A stretch of DNA of 64,000 nucleotides from Dioszegia crocea (lineage: Eukaryota > Basidiomycota > Tremellomycetes > Tremellales > Bulleribasidiaceae): assembly GCA_001600615.1 (NCBI GenBank), contig BCKK01000002.1, forward strand, positions 1,952,809 through 2,016,808, read 5' to 3'. Both the position numbers and the translations under genes were made by a program. A model generated the notes under the pieces. That model did not search any database. It was not told the DNA's origin and was given only the letters and a program-made list of their open reading frames with translations. Below, piece by piece: positions 11,038-21,700 of this stretch (its first letter is position 1; the number at the start of each line of letters is the position of its first letter).

Positions 11038-12541
11038 TCAAGCGCGTTGGATGCTCTTGACGCTGCTGGCCTCCTCTGGTGTACTCGATGCCAATCCGGT
11101 GTCCGGCTGACTCTGCCCGGCCCGGCTAGCCTCTCCCTCCTTGCCTAGAGTAGCCAACCCCACCGCTGGTTCTTCGCGCCATGCAGGAGTCTCATCATGC
11201 GCAGTCTCCAGTACATCCAGACTGGCGACTTTGGTTTCGGGCGTGAGGTATTTTCCGGGCCAGAAATAGCAGTAGGCCATGATACCAATGAGGAGGGGGA
11301 GGGTGTCGAGGATCAAGACGTAGATCTCGTGTGTAGCCAGGTATCCTCGGTAGCTAAGTAGTCAGCGCTTGTATTTTGGAGCTTACTGCTCACTCACCCT
11401 TGGGATAACTCAATGGTACGGAAGATACTTCGGATGATGAACCAGATACAGGTGAAGCCCAATGCCCAGTGCAGAGGTTTCCATCCGGGCCGGGACCACA
11501 GTACCTGATCACGATATCGTCTGTCCGTCGTCAGCTGATGTGAACATGTTGCAGCAGATCTTATGCTTACACCCTATAAGCGAATACACCCCACATGGCT
11601 GTGAAGAGGATAAAGGAGACGGCCTGGATGGCGATACCGGCCAAGAAGATCTTGCTTCCGGCATTAGAGATCTTCTCTTCTTTGCTGATGGTCATACTTC
11701 CACCGGCAGCTTGCAGGAGGAAAGTGAAGACTACAGATGTCAGTAGTTGCGCAAGTTGTGATCATGCACGGTTGACTGACCATCGGATAGCACAAATGTC
11801 CAGGATACCCAGTTGGCCTTCAGAGGTCGAAGGTACTTGTTTCCGTCAAGATGACCTACCTGCGCCTGGTCAGCAGGCGAGCCTTGATATTCCACACTTA
11901 GATCGTTCACTCACGATTCGACCGAGAAGAATGTAATCTCCAGCAAGGAAAGCGCAGGGCTGTCCATATCAGGTCGTTTCTTTGGGGATTGCTGAACCAG
12001 AGGCTATCCAGAGAAGGTACTTACACTCAACACGACAAACAAGTACATGACGATGTATTTGCCGGTGGAGTGTACATCGTTTCGAACCATCAACCTGAAG
12101 GCCAGACCAAGCCCTTCGCAATACGCGCCAATGATGAGACAAAGCATATAGTTGGCGCGATGACGAATGTGTTCTGAAGCTCAGTCAGCATTGTTCCAGA
12201 TACTCAGAGGATCGCGTCGTCTGCTATGCGATCTAATACTCACGATAGGTCAATATTATCGCGACGATAAAGTAGAGAGCAGAGAATGTGGCGTTGGCGG
12301 CCACATTTGGTAGGTATCGAAAGGGGTTACATCTGGGCATGGGTCAGATAATGACTCTTCTTGGCCGAGAAATACTCACGGGTCTAATGCTGGGTCTACT
12401 TCCTATACATCATCAGCATCCGTCCAGCTACGCGACATTGATAGCACTCACCCACTGGTCCGGGCACGCCACAGTCCTTTGCGCCTGGACATTGGCAGCG
12501 GCCAATGCAAGAAAGGCCAGGATTTTCGTGGTGGACACCAT
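11038..12541 (-). CDS. RTA1-like multi-pass membrane protein (lipid-translocating exporter family)
   Basis: Fungal-specific RTA1 family members have about seven membrane helices and are linked to lipid-molecule resistance and translocation at the plasma membrane; the substrate here cannot be named. The start at 12541 gives a signal-peptide-like MVSTTKILAFLALAAANVQA. After short introns the first helix region reads FRYLPNVAANATFSALYFIV. Further exons carry family-like membrane segments around 12,170-11,600, and the last helix pair gives ILDTLPLLIGIMAYCYFWPG followed by KYLTPET, a typical RTA1 end. The final 60 residues are a hydrophilic tail (EEPAVGLATLGKEGEASRAG) ending at 11038. At least seven introns are inferred from GT/AG pairs with GCTGAC-type branch points. 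The family call rests on hydropathy and the recalled motif pattern. Confidence 0.8.
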
Positions 12542-13205
12542 TTTGGGCGTCTCGGGGCAGCTTTCGGAAGCTGCTTCGACGTGTGAAGGCGAGGTAAGTG
12601 GTGAGATGCCAAGTAGCAAGTCTGAATCCACAACGATGCGACGATGCAATTGAAGGGCAATTCCAACGGAGACGGGCAGTGCCTGAATAACGTAAAGACC
12701 CAAACTCCGGAGACCGGATAACCGCTTGTGGCAATTTACGCGATCCCGGGATCTTCCGGAGCCGAGAGCGTGTTCAGGGAGATCTGCGAAGGGGTTGCAA
12801 CGCTGACGGAGCAATCTGACGCTCGGGCCCCGGCAGTGTTGGAAACTCTGAAACGCGGGCAGGGTTGTTGTGAAACAGGTCCAGGCCATGCTTGCTGCTG
12901 GTGTGACGGGGAAGTGTGCATGTGAGCCTGCTGCTGAGCAGAAGGAGAGGGACAAGACAGGCGAGGAAGCACTCATACGCCTTTTTCACTCTTGTAATCT
13001 GGCTTCAATGTCGAGGTGATGATGTCTTCTTCGGGGAGTCATCAAAGTCTCACTACAAATAGTCTGCTTCCCGTATCACCAACCTCTCGCTGCTCACCCG
13101 CCCAAGACGGCAGCACGGGCCTGATGATACATAGAATATACAACGGCTATCAGGTACAACCTGACTCTTTAATCGTTACGCTTCGTACCACCATGAAGGC
13201 GGGGG
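12542..13205. other. Intergenic region upstream of the RTA1-like gene
   Basis: About 660 bases separate the RTA1-like start from the end of the next minus-strand gene. It should contain the RTA1-like promoter and the 3' untranslated region of the coiled-coil gene. Minus-strand open frames at 12736-12976 have no recognisable domain and are not supported. Confidence 0.35.
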
Positions 13206-16200
13206 TCATAAATAGTATCTTCGTCGTCTGCCGGACTGAATCTTCAATTGCCTCCAGCTACATTCAAATCAGCACTATCCCCAACATGGCTTCAAAATAC
13301 TCACAGGATCCCCTCTTTCCCCCGTTTCAGATCCAAAATCACCTTCATCCCTAATACCGCCAAGCATTCGATCCACTCCAGGAGGATCAATGCCCAGACC
13401 AATATATCGTGAACAAGTCTGCCCGGTATTGTCTTCGGCTCACGCAGAGCGAGGGAAAGCATGTCCTCTTTCTCCTGTGTTCGCCGTTCCGCCACCTGAC
13501 TCCCCATTTCCTCCCCTTGTTGAACAGAAACATATGACTGGTTCGAGACCCGCCTATGTGCCAGAGCGATGCTTGACTGGCTGCTGCCCGCCCTCTCCAC
13601 TCTAGGCCTTTGCGCGACTCCCAAATTCATCCGGCTCACATCCGGAGCTTTCCCCCTCCTCTGCACTAGCAACGCTTGATCGCCCTGACCCAACGGCAGC
13701 ACTACTGCCGAGGTATCGCTCCACTCTTCCTCGTCCTCCCAGCTAGATGCACCGTTCACCATCTTTGTGTCCCAAGCCATGTCCATATCCGACGTGCGAC
13801 TCACATGGCCATTGCGACTGGCTCTACGTTCCCGCTGTTGCGCAGGGCGAGGAGAAGGCGAGCTCTCTCTCCTTGGCCGGCTCACCCGAGGTCCGGAATG
13901 CTGGAAGGCTAGGGTGGGCAGAACATGCTCTTGGTCTGAGCGAACACGGGCCGAATCGGCCCAAACGATTCGACGGCTCTTGACTGCTTGACCAAGCAAG
14001 TCGTACGCCCGCCCGTCCATCTGCCGATCTCTCAAACAGCCTCGAGGTAGAATTTGGGCCGTGTGATCGGTCGACACGAGAGGATGATCCCATATATCCG
14101 CTGGGGCGAGAGCGAGGGCAAGGGACGAAAGAGCGGCAGATACGAGGGGTGGTAGAGGCGCCGGCGAACTGAAGACTGTGGTATGGTCGGACTCGTCCTC
14201 GCCAGACCAGGACGTAGGCTCGTCGACCCATTCCTCTTCCTGATTACCGCTACTCCCCTCGCCGGAGCCCATAGATGCGTCTTTGGTAGGCTCATCCGAG
14301 CTAGATTCGCCAGGCGGGTCAGCCGGAGGTGACTCAGTCGAGAGACTCAAGGACCTTCTCCGCGCCGATCTTTCCCATTCATCCCCATATTCGCTCCCTA
14401 ATTCTGACCCGAGCGTCCGTTTCACAGCAGAATTGGGAGCAAGGAAAAGACTATCGGCGACAAAGTCTCGCATGCTCGCCATCCTATTAGAGATGGATGT
14501 GAAGCCGGGAGATTGGGCAAAATGGCTAGCGATCGAAGCGAGAGATCGGGTCGGTGAGGGGGATGGGCGGACCGGTGAGATGGGAGACTTTTGTGGAGAT
14601 CGTGATGACGAGCGGGAATGAGAACGGGGTCTCGGCGAAGCTCGAAGGCTGGCGTCACGAGCTGACCTGGGTCTGGTGGAGATAAGGGATCCAGGCGACT
14701 GGACGTGGAGTTGGGGCGTCAAAGCAGGCTTTGGCCCTTGGGACGATTTAGTGGGGGAGAGAAAACTCGAGCGGGATACTGCCGGACGAGCTTTTCTACC
14801 TTCTCCGCGGAGTATGGCATTTGACCCCCTTGACGAGCCAGCTGTCGGTCTGGGGACGTGTATAGCTGACGAGTCGATTGTGCCAGTCGTGCGGCGCAAT
14901 CTGTGCGTGTCCTCCTGCCGGCGATCTTGGCTATGTGAGCGGTGGCTGGACTCAACGCGAGAACCTGCGGAAGTCTGCCCCCGTTGACACCCCTGCGCCT
15001 CGTCCGACGTGTTTGCTTCTGCTTCATATGACGAGCGAGGATCATATCGCGAATTCGGTCGATCCGATCTGCGCCACCTATTCTCGGAATCCCGCACCGG
15101 ACTGCCTCTCTGCGCCCGAGCGCCACGATCCCGAGTCAGGCCAGACACGACAGGACTGTCGGATAACATCCCCTCCGCCCGCTCGAGGTCTCGCTGCATC
15201 TTATCGTGGTCCTTCTTCATCCGAGCCACCGCCTTGCGCTGATTCTCCTCTCCCGCCTGTGCCTCCATCAGGGCCGCTTCGAGCGCTAGGATGCGCTGTT
15301 CTGCATCCTCGGCCTGAAGCAAATGATACTTGCGATTTGGCGATGGCACGCTAGGCGGGAAGGCGCGTGGCCGAGATGCTCTTCGATAGTGCCCAGCTTG
15401 GCCATGGAGGACTTTGAAGTTGCCAGGTCTGTCGGGAGAATCCGTGCTATCGTAATTTGGACTATGTCTGCCGAAGGTAGGGGAGAGGATGGATGATATC
15501 GAAGCGATAGAATGTGAAGTAGAATGATGAAAGCGTGAGTTGGGCGGGCTGACTTTATCGGACAGAAGAGATCCGGTCCGACTGGGCGGACGAGAGGAGC
15601 TTCTCGCCCGGCCAGCAGGCGCAGCGGCTAGGAGGGTAAGGAGTTGGGGTAGGTGGGCCTTGGCGGTCGGGGATAATTGGGAGAGGACTTGTTCGTGTTG
15701 CCGTAGAGCTTGGTCTGCGACTTGGGCAGCCATGAGTAATTCTGTGAGATCAGCAAATATCGATTTCTGGCATTGACGATGCTTACCCTTATCTCTCTGG
15801 CGTAGCCTTCTTCGTACACTCCTCAACCTATTCCTCAAATCCGCCTCATCCTCCTCCAGTTCACTATCATCTTCGCCGCCCGAATTCGAAGCCCCAAAAT
15901 CCATATCTAGCCCAATTGCTTTAGCTGCATCTGCGGCCCGACGAGCTCGTTGCCGTTCCTCTTGTTCTATTCCCCCTTCTCTACCGTCGCGCCCATCTGA
16001 TCGGCCTGTAGTGTTCGTCTTCGGCGGTGTTGTAACCGACTTGGGGACCGGCGATGGATTGGGTAATTCTTGACCATATGGGGGTGGAGGGGAGGGCTCG
16101 ACCATTTCGTTGACATGATGTGTGTGTGCGGGGACGGAGGGAGGGAACGACCCTAAGTGAGGGGAGGATCTAGAGCCAGAGGAGCGGCTCATTGTAGGTC

Positions 16201-16480
16201 CAGTGCTGGGCGGCGTGATGTCGAGCCCGAGGCTGATATTTCCCAGTTCGCCAGGGCTCGCACTGATACGTGACAGAGTCGCTCGGGAAGCCTCGCGACG
16301 CTGGTTAAAGCCGAATGGTTGGTAGTGTGCGTTGTTTCCGGATATGGGGGCAGGCGCTGTGTGACTCTTCTCGCCGCTGGGTCCACCAGCAGAGGAGGAG
16401 TTGCCCTTAGAAAGGCGGGATTTGGCAAGGGCGGAGGGTGGCCTAGGGCGGCGACTCGTAGGGGTAGGTGTCGACATCAT
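13206..16480 (-). CDS. Ser/Arg-rich coiled-coil protein with C-terminal membrane anchor, function unknown
   Basis: The start is the ATG pair at 16480 (MMSTPTPTSRRPRPPS). One 45-nt intron (15784-15740, donor GTAAGCA, branch GCTGATC) sits in frame without a stop, so retention would only add 15 residues. A second 47-nt intron (13304-13258, donor GTGAGTA, branch GCTGATT) begins at the apparent stop; splicing it gives a basic tail ending RRRRYYL and 1,060 residues. Long Ser/Pro/Arg-rich disorder surrounds a coiled coil (EQRILALEAALMEAQAGEEN, KMQRDLERAEG). A conserved-looking block near residues 770-850 reads PADIWDHPLVSTDHTAQILP and SRRIVWADSARV. A hydrophobic segment near the end (LVHDILVWALILLEWIECLA) looks like a tail anchor, suggesting an ER or nuclear-envelope protein. 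No named family was recognised. Confidence 0.75.
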
Positions 16481-17363
16481 AGCGCCGGGCTTTACTTGGC
16501 AGAGAATATGGCTCTGTGGCGAAGGTGAGGTGACAGCTGCTTATACTGCAGCACGTATGGGTTGAAAGAGAGCGTAAAAGAGAGGAAGTATAGCAAGATA
16601 GAACTGGCATGTTAGTCGACCAAGTCAAACAGTCTCGAACGCAATGTTATTGTTACCCACCGAAACTTCCAGCCTCCGCCTTATCGCGCCCCTACGCGTT
16701 CTGTTGTTTATCCGCCAATCTGGGCCCATTCATATCAGATTTTTGGCCTCTGTTTAGTTCTGCCACTGCCACAGCCACGAATAGGAACGGGCGGCCAGGG
16801 AGTAGCGCGCAGGACGATCGATAGTTTGTTGACTTCAATACAGAATAAATTTGCCTGTCGCATGAAACATCGTTTCAAACAAGGTTTGAACCCAGAAATT
16901 GACGCGTCCAAACTGGCCTCGTCGATTCGCGTCTAGATCTAGGCCTCTAGGGATCTGATGCAGGCAGACCCATCAGAATGATAAGCTTACGCAGCGGCTA
17001 CTTCATGGCCTCCGCCTTCTCCAGCATACAGTCTCAGTCCAGCAGTACTTCTGCCTTGTGGCCGTCTGTAGACAGACAGTCCGTAGTCAGTCCTCGACGC
17101 GTCGAGATCGATGACGTCATCGTTTGTGGCGCATCAGTGAGTGGCGAAACACTCTGAAACATGCGCTGGCACCCGCTGGATATCCTTTGCGTATTCCAGC
17201 TCCTTTGAATATCAGTATGCGCCAGCAGGTGACCCCATCGACTCTTAGAATAGAATCGTACCTATACTTCCTACTGGACTGCTGCTCAACCTGAATTTGG
17301 GAGTTCACATCGATATTCTACCGTCCTGATCGATCCACATTCGATACCACAAAAATCCAAGAC
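16481..17363. other. Divergent intergenic region (coiled-coil gene / orphan gene)
   Basis: About 880 bases lie between two divergent genes. They contain a 14-bp perfect palindrome with a CRE core (listed separately) and a tRNA B-box look-alike at 16883-16892 that has no tRNA around it. No supported coding frame was seen. Both promoters must lie here. Confidence 0.4.
17109..17122. promoter_or_regulatory. CRE/ATF-type palindrome CGATGACGTCATCG
   Basis: The 14 bases form a perfect inverted repeat around TGACGTCA (17113-17120), the consensus site for CREB/ATF bZIP factors. It lies about 240 bases upstream of the plus-strand orphan start and about 630 bases upstream of the coiled-coil gene start. 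Whether it is bound is unknown; a single 8-bp core could occur by chance, but the full 14-bp symmetry in a divergent promoter is suggestive. Confidence 0.35.
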
Positions 17364-18680
17364 ATGCAGTCCGCTGCATCCAGCTCTCTTCGATCAGGCA
17401 AGTACAAGGCAAGACAGATACACCCTCTCCTCCACCTATCAGCTGGTATTAGAGGAGATATACCGCAGTCCAATGTCACATTGCGTATCGGTCCTCGCTT
17501 CAACGGTGGCACACCCATCTATGTGTCCACAACCACCAGCGAGAATCTTGATTTCGATCATCCTCAAACTCACATCGACAGTCACAAATTGCTCTTCGAG
17601 TCCGAAGGCAAGGAAGTGTGTCTGCGGTATCTATCGCATTTGAAGACCCTTTGTCTCGGGGATGAGGCTGCACAATCCCAGCTGGAAGAGGCGAGTTCTA
17701 TCGTCCACACCCTCAATCTCGCCGAGATTCTATCTCAAGTCCTCGACGTCGACACGAATGACTTTGATACTGGTAGCGCTACCGAGACTCCTGGGACCCC
17801 TGTCTCTTTGAAGTCTTCCTCGGCTTACTGGTCTATCTCCTCGGTGGGTGAAGGCAGAGGGAGGAACGTCATCCCCTTGCCGGCGAGAACGGAGGCAAAG
17901 TGGATTTCGGATCCAAGCGGAAGAAGTTCGACGTGGGGAGGGGGTCATTGGCGAATGACCTTTCCGGCAGAAAACTACAATGAGTCTGGCCTGGAGACGG
18001 TCTGGGAGGGGAGGAAGGACGGGCTATTGCAAACGGTGAAGCATTGCGAGTCCCTCGGGGTGAAAGTCCAGCTCACTGATCAACCCCCGGAGCTTTGGGC
18101 GGACACACATGAGCGCCGGATATACCTGGGCAGGTATGGCGACAAGTCAGAGACATATATATCCACCCTGAAGCCCGAGACGTCGCAGGATACGGCTGAA
18201 GGGGGCGACACCGAAGCGGCCAATATCCAAGAAGTCGTGGACCGCTTAAAGCGCGGTGAAGAAATCACAGTGGAATCATTCAGCATCCCATTCAATGCGA
18301 CCCAGGCTGAGGACTGGAGCAAGCCCATCACGTCCAAAGACGAATTCGTCACTATCGACATCGAAAATCGCTCACTGGCGGAATTGGCACTCATCGACAA
18401 ACGTTTCTTCCCCTCTTCATTCGCCACACCTTCCACAACACTGACTCTTCCTAATGCCCGGCGAGGGCAATGGCAACCTCAATGCCAAGATGAGCAATAT
18501 GAAGGCAAGGCGGACAGATCGCTTGGGCCGATGGTGAGCAGAGATAAGCCCATGAGCTTGAGGGGCCGGCTGCAATTTATATCTACCTCTCTGCTTAAAA
18601 CAGCCTATTTTACTTGTTCCATCAGTGACCCCGTCCCGAGAAGTCAGTCCTGGCTATGGCGAGGCGCAGTCATTGGATGA
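17364..18680 (+). CDS. Intronless orphan protein of 438 residues
   Basis: A single open frame from ATG to TGA, MQSAASSSLRSGKYKARQIH to SWLWRGAVIG, with no intron needed. This is unusual here, where most genes of this size have several introns. The N-terminus is basic; the middle is acidic and Ser/Thr-rich (VDTNDFDTGSATETPGTP). A segment, TVWEGRKDGLLQTVKHCESL followed by GVKVQLTDQPPELW, looks folded. No domain, signal peptide or membrane helix was recognised, and I do not name a function. It converges on the 3' end of CDC25, with only about 70 bases between them. It could be lineage-specific, or a diverged copy of a known family. Confidence 0.65.
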   Translation: MQSAASSSLRSGKYKARQIHPLLHLSAGIRGDIPQSNVTLRIGPRFNGGTPIYVSTTTSENLDFDHPQTHIDSHKLLFESEGKEVCLRYLSHLKTLCLGDEAAQSQLEEASSIVHTLNLAEILSQVLDVDTNDFDTGSATETPGTPVSLKSSSAYWSISSVGEGRGRNVIPLPARTEAKWISDPSGRSSTWGGGHWRMTFPAENYNESGLETVWEGRKDGLLQTVKHCESLGVKVQLTDQPPELWADTHERRIYLGRYGDKSETYISTLKPETSQDTAEGGDTEAANIQEVVDRLKRGEEITVESFSIPFNATQAEDWSKPITSKDEFVTIDIENRSLAELALIDKRFFPSSFATPSTTLTLPNARRGQWQPQCQDEQYEGKADRSLGPMVSRDKPMSLRGRLQFISTSLLKTAYFTCSISDPVPRSQSWLWRGAVIG

Positions 18681-18752
18681 ATGGTAGAAAATGCAATTAG
18701 CACTGAGATCCTGAATTGGAGACCAGCAGATTGATATCTCATCATTGCCATT

Positions 18753-21700
18753 TCAGACTCTTCCACCTAACCAACCAGGTCTATCGATGCCTGAGTTGAT
18801 CTTCTCGGTGCCTTTTCTTGGTTCGAGCATCACTATGTCATAAGCTTCAACCCACGACGTGTAAACGGCCGGTGACTTACATGACTTGCGATAGAGTGCA
18901 TCAAGACTTGCACTCCCTCTCTCCGTCAGAGCTCGGCGAAGATATGCTTGAACAGCTTCGATCTCATGGAAGTTGTACGGCTACACAGAGATCAGCTTCA
19001 AGGTAAGGTGGACAGATAAGACAGTGCGTACCTCCTGAAATCTTCTAAAATCGGCAGCAATCTTTCCAAGCTTGACGTATTTGTCAACATTGATCAACAT
19101 GAGGCCATCCTGCAATAGGGACGGGCGTAGATTGGGATTTCCATCGCAGGTGAATGTAACACTAATGATGTCAGCATTTTCATCCGAGCCATCCAATGGA
19201 AGACTTACTCGGTCAAGATCAATCCCAAGAACGGCAAGACAGGACCTCTGGCTTCGCGTACCATCCCTCGATAAACTAGGTGGTTGCGTGTATGCTCGAT
19301 GACCCCATTTAGTCGGTCCATGAGCGTACGATACTTTTGATTTAGAGCGTCCCAGGTCTTCTTCAGACGAAGAATGGTTGAGCTGTTAAGACCGGCAAGG
19401 ATGGCAAAGAGGGATGAGAAGTTTTGGAGCATCAAACATCGCTATGTGTGTCAGCTTGGCGCAAAGGGATAGTCACCCAGATAAGAAAATACTCACATCT
19501 GCCACTTTGATCCAGAACTTCAACAAGCCCGCACGTTTCTTGGTGTCTGCCTCACCCAAGACCCCGTCCGCAACAAAGCCAGTGATCTGATTACTCAACG
19601 TACTCATTTGCTTGAGCTCATCCGCCTGTATCTTGCTCGCCCCGGTGCCAGACCCCTTCTTGCCGCTGAGCAGCAGATCAACCGGATCCAGCTGCCGGAA
19701 GAGCGTCGACTCGATCATGGTCAATTGCCGCGCAAGCTCGAGCGGATCAAAATCGGAAAGAGGGACAGATGGTGTGGGCGGGATTGGGGGCAACGAAGTG
19801 GGTGAAAAGGGATTCCCGGTCGGGTCTAATGGGGACGGAGGTCCAGTAATTTTGATAGGAGGTGGAAGATGCTTGCCGCTTCCGACACCAGTCGTCTTCT
19901 GCAGCAGGGAATGAAGGGATTTCGAGATGATGGGAGTAGGAGGGAGGCCCATATGGGATTTGGGAGAGGTGGGGCTGTATTGCCCATGGCCGGCTGGCGG
20001 AGCACCGTTGGTAGATAAGGTCAGACTGGTGGAAGACATGGTTGCTGATCGAAGCTTATCGAAAGATGCCGAACGGCGCATCCCGCGCAAGGATGATATG
20101 GACTTGTTGGTGGTTCTGGTGCCGCTCTCCCGCTTACTCCTGCCGTGCTCGTCATATTCCGAATGCAGTTGGCTCGAGTACGGTCCGGAGCTGAGTGTCG
20201 ACGAGCGCGTGCTAGCTCGACTAGCGGATCTTTGCTGTTCTCCCGGCCCAGCAGTCTCTGCCTGCCGCTGTCGAATGAGGCGAGCCAATCGAAGCCCCAT
20301 AGCCGGCATTTCCTCCTCTGACATTCGCATCTCATTCCAGGTCATCATCCGCTTCAAGACTTCCTCGTCATCGCCATCCATCCGCCGCCATTCGGCCTCC
20401 AGCCACACCTTGAGGAAGTTGCAGCACCGGAGCCGAGTAGGAATGACCTTTCTGTCCATCCACATAGCCCTTTCCGCCTCTCCCATAATCCCGATCTGAG
20501 CAGGTGGGGAGCACCGATACCGCTTCAAGACTTCATCCAGTAATGTAGAAGGAGTAGTGAAGAGGCGGAACGTGTCCCAGAACATCCCAGCAAAAGCAGG
20601 ATCGACGGGCCCGTCATGCGGTGTCATCTTCTCCACAAGCACTTTGAGACTGGCAGCGATCATCCCGCCTTCCGAGTTGAATCCGATCTCTCGGGGATCG
20701 TAATCGTGAGCGACGACCCAGAACCGGACATCGGCTGCCGCTGTGGGTGCAGGAATGGGAGTGGAAGGGTATCGATGGGGGACGGGACGAATGTGCTTCA
20801 TGGGTGTCCGCTCGTGATCCGTCGTCTCGCTTTGATCCGCATCGTCCAGTCGTATATCCCCCAGCCGAGGGAAGTTTGTACCATTCATTGACGCTTCAGC
20901 GCGGAGGTAGCCAAGCAGTGGCGAGTCATCTTGGCTCATTGCAGGAGTCTGGGGAGGCGCCTGCTCCTGCGCAGAGACGCCCGAGTACCGTGCCCGACTC
21001 GACTCTTGGTAACTGCTACGTACCGAATTCGAGGTGAAGGACGCCATGGTATAGGCTGAGTTACGCGATGTGAGGTCGGCAGTGGAGTTGGTCGCACTAG
21101 AGTTGGACATGAGGTGTGTCTCGTCATCTCTGGCACTGGATGCCGATGTGCTGCGAGAGGGGAAAAGTGAGGGTCCTAACCCGCCCGTGACGTCTGAAGT
21201 GAACTTGTCGAGGTCGGCAGAGCGCGAGGGAGAGCGGTGGGTAAATCGAGGTGGGGCAGGAGAGGAGAGGGATGATGCCCGCGACCGACTCCATGACGAG
21301 CCACCAGGAATAGGCGTGAGTTCTTGTTGACTCGAGTTGGAGTGCTGACTACTCGTCGACCGGGTCCTATGCGGAGTTGAAAGTAAAGGCGCCGAGTGGA
21401 TTTGTGGCATCCCAGGTCGACTCTATAATGTTAGCATCTCACTCAGCGGCAAAGTCGACAAAACATACCGGAACAGTCAGGCCGTAGCCCAAGCCAACAT
21501 GACGCAGGGTCGTCTCATCATCCTTCGCCTCCCCGACCATTTCCTCGACGTCCTCCTCTGGACCGTCATCCGTGAATTGCACAGAAATATCCTCCTCACC
21601 TTCGTCTGCGTCATCCTTGCTACCGTCATCATTATCGCTAGACCATTGTCCATCACCGCTCGATCCTCCAGCACGTCCAAACGGTACTCCGAGCATTTCT

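Noticed and set aside
13540..13550. B-box-like GGTTCGAGACC
   Set aside because: It is inside the coding part of the coiled-coil gene and no cloverleaf fits.
16883..16892. B-box-like GGTTCAAACC on the minus strand
   Set aside because: No A box, acceptor stem or anticodon arm can be built around it, so it is not a tRNA.
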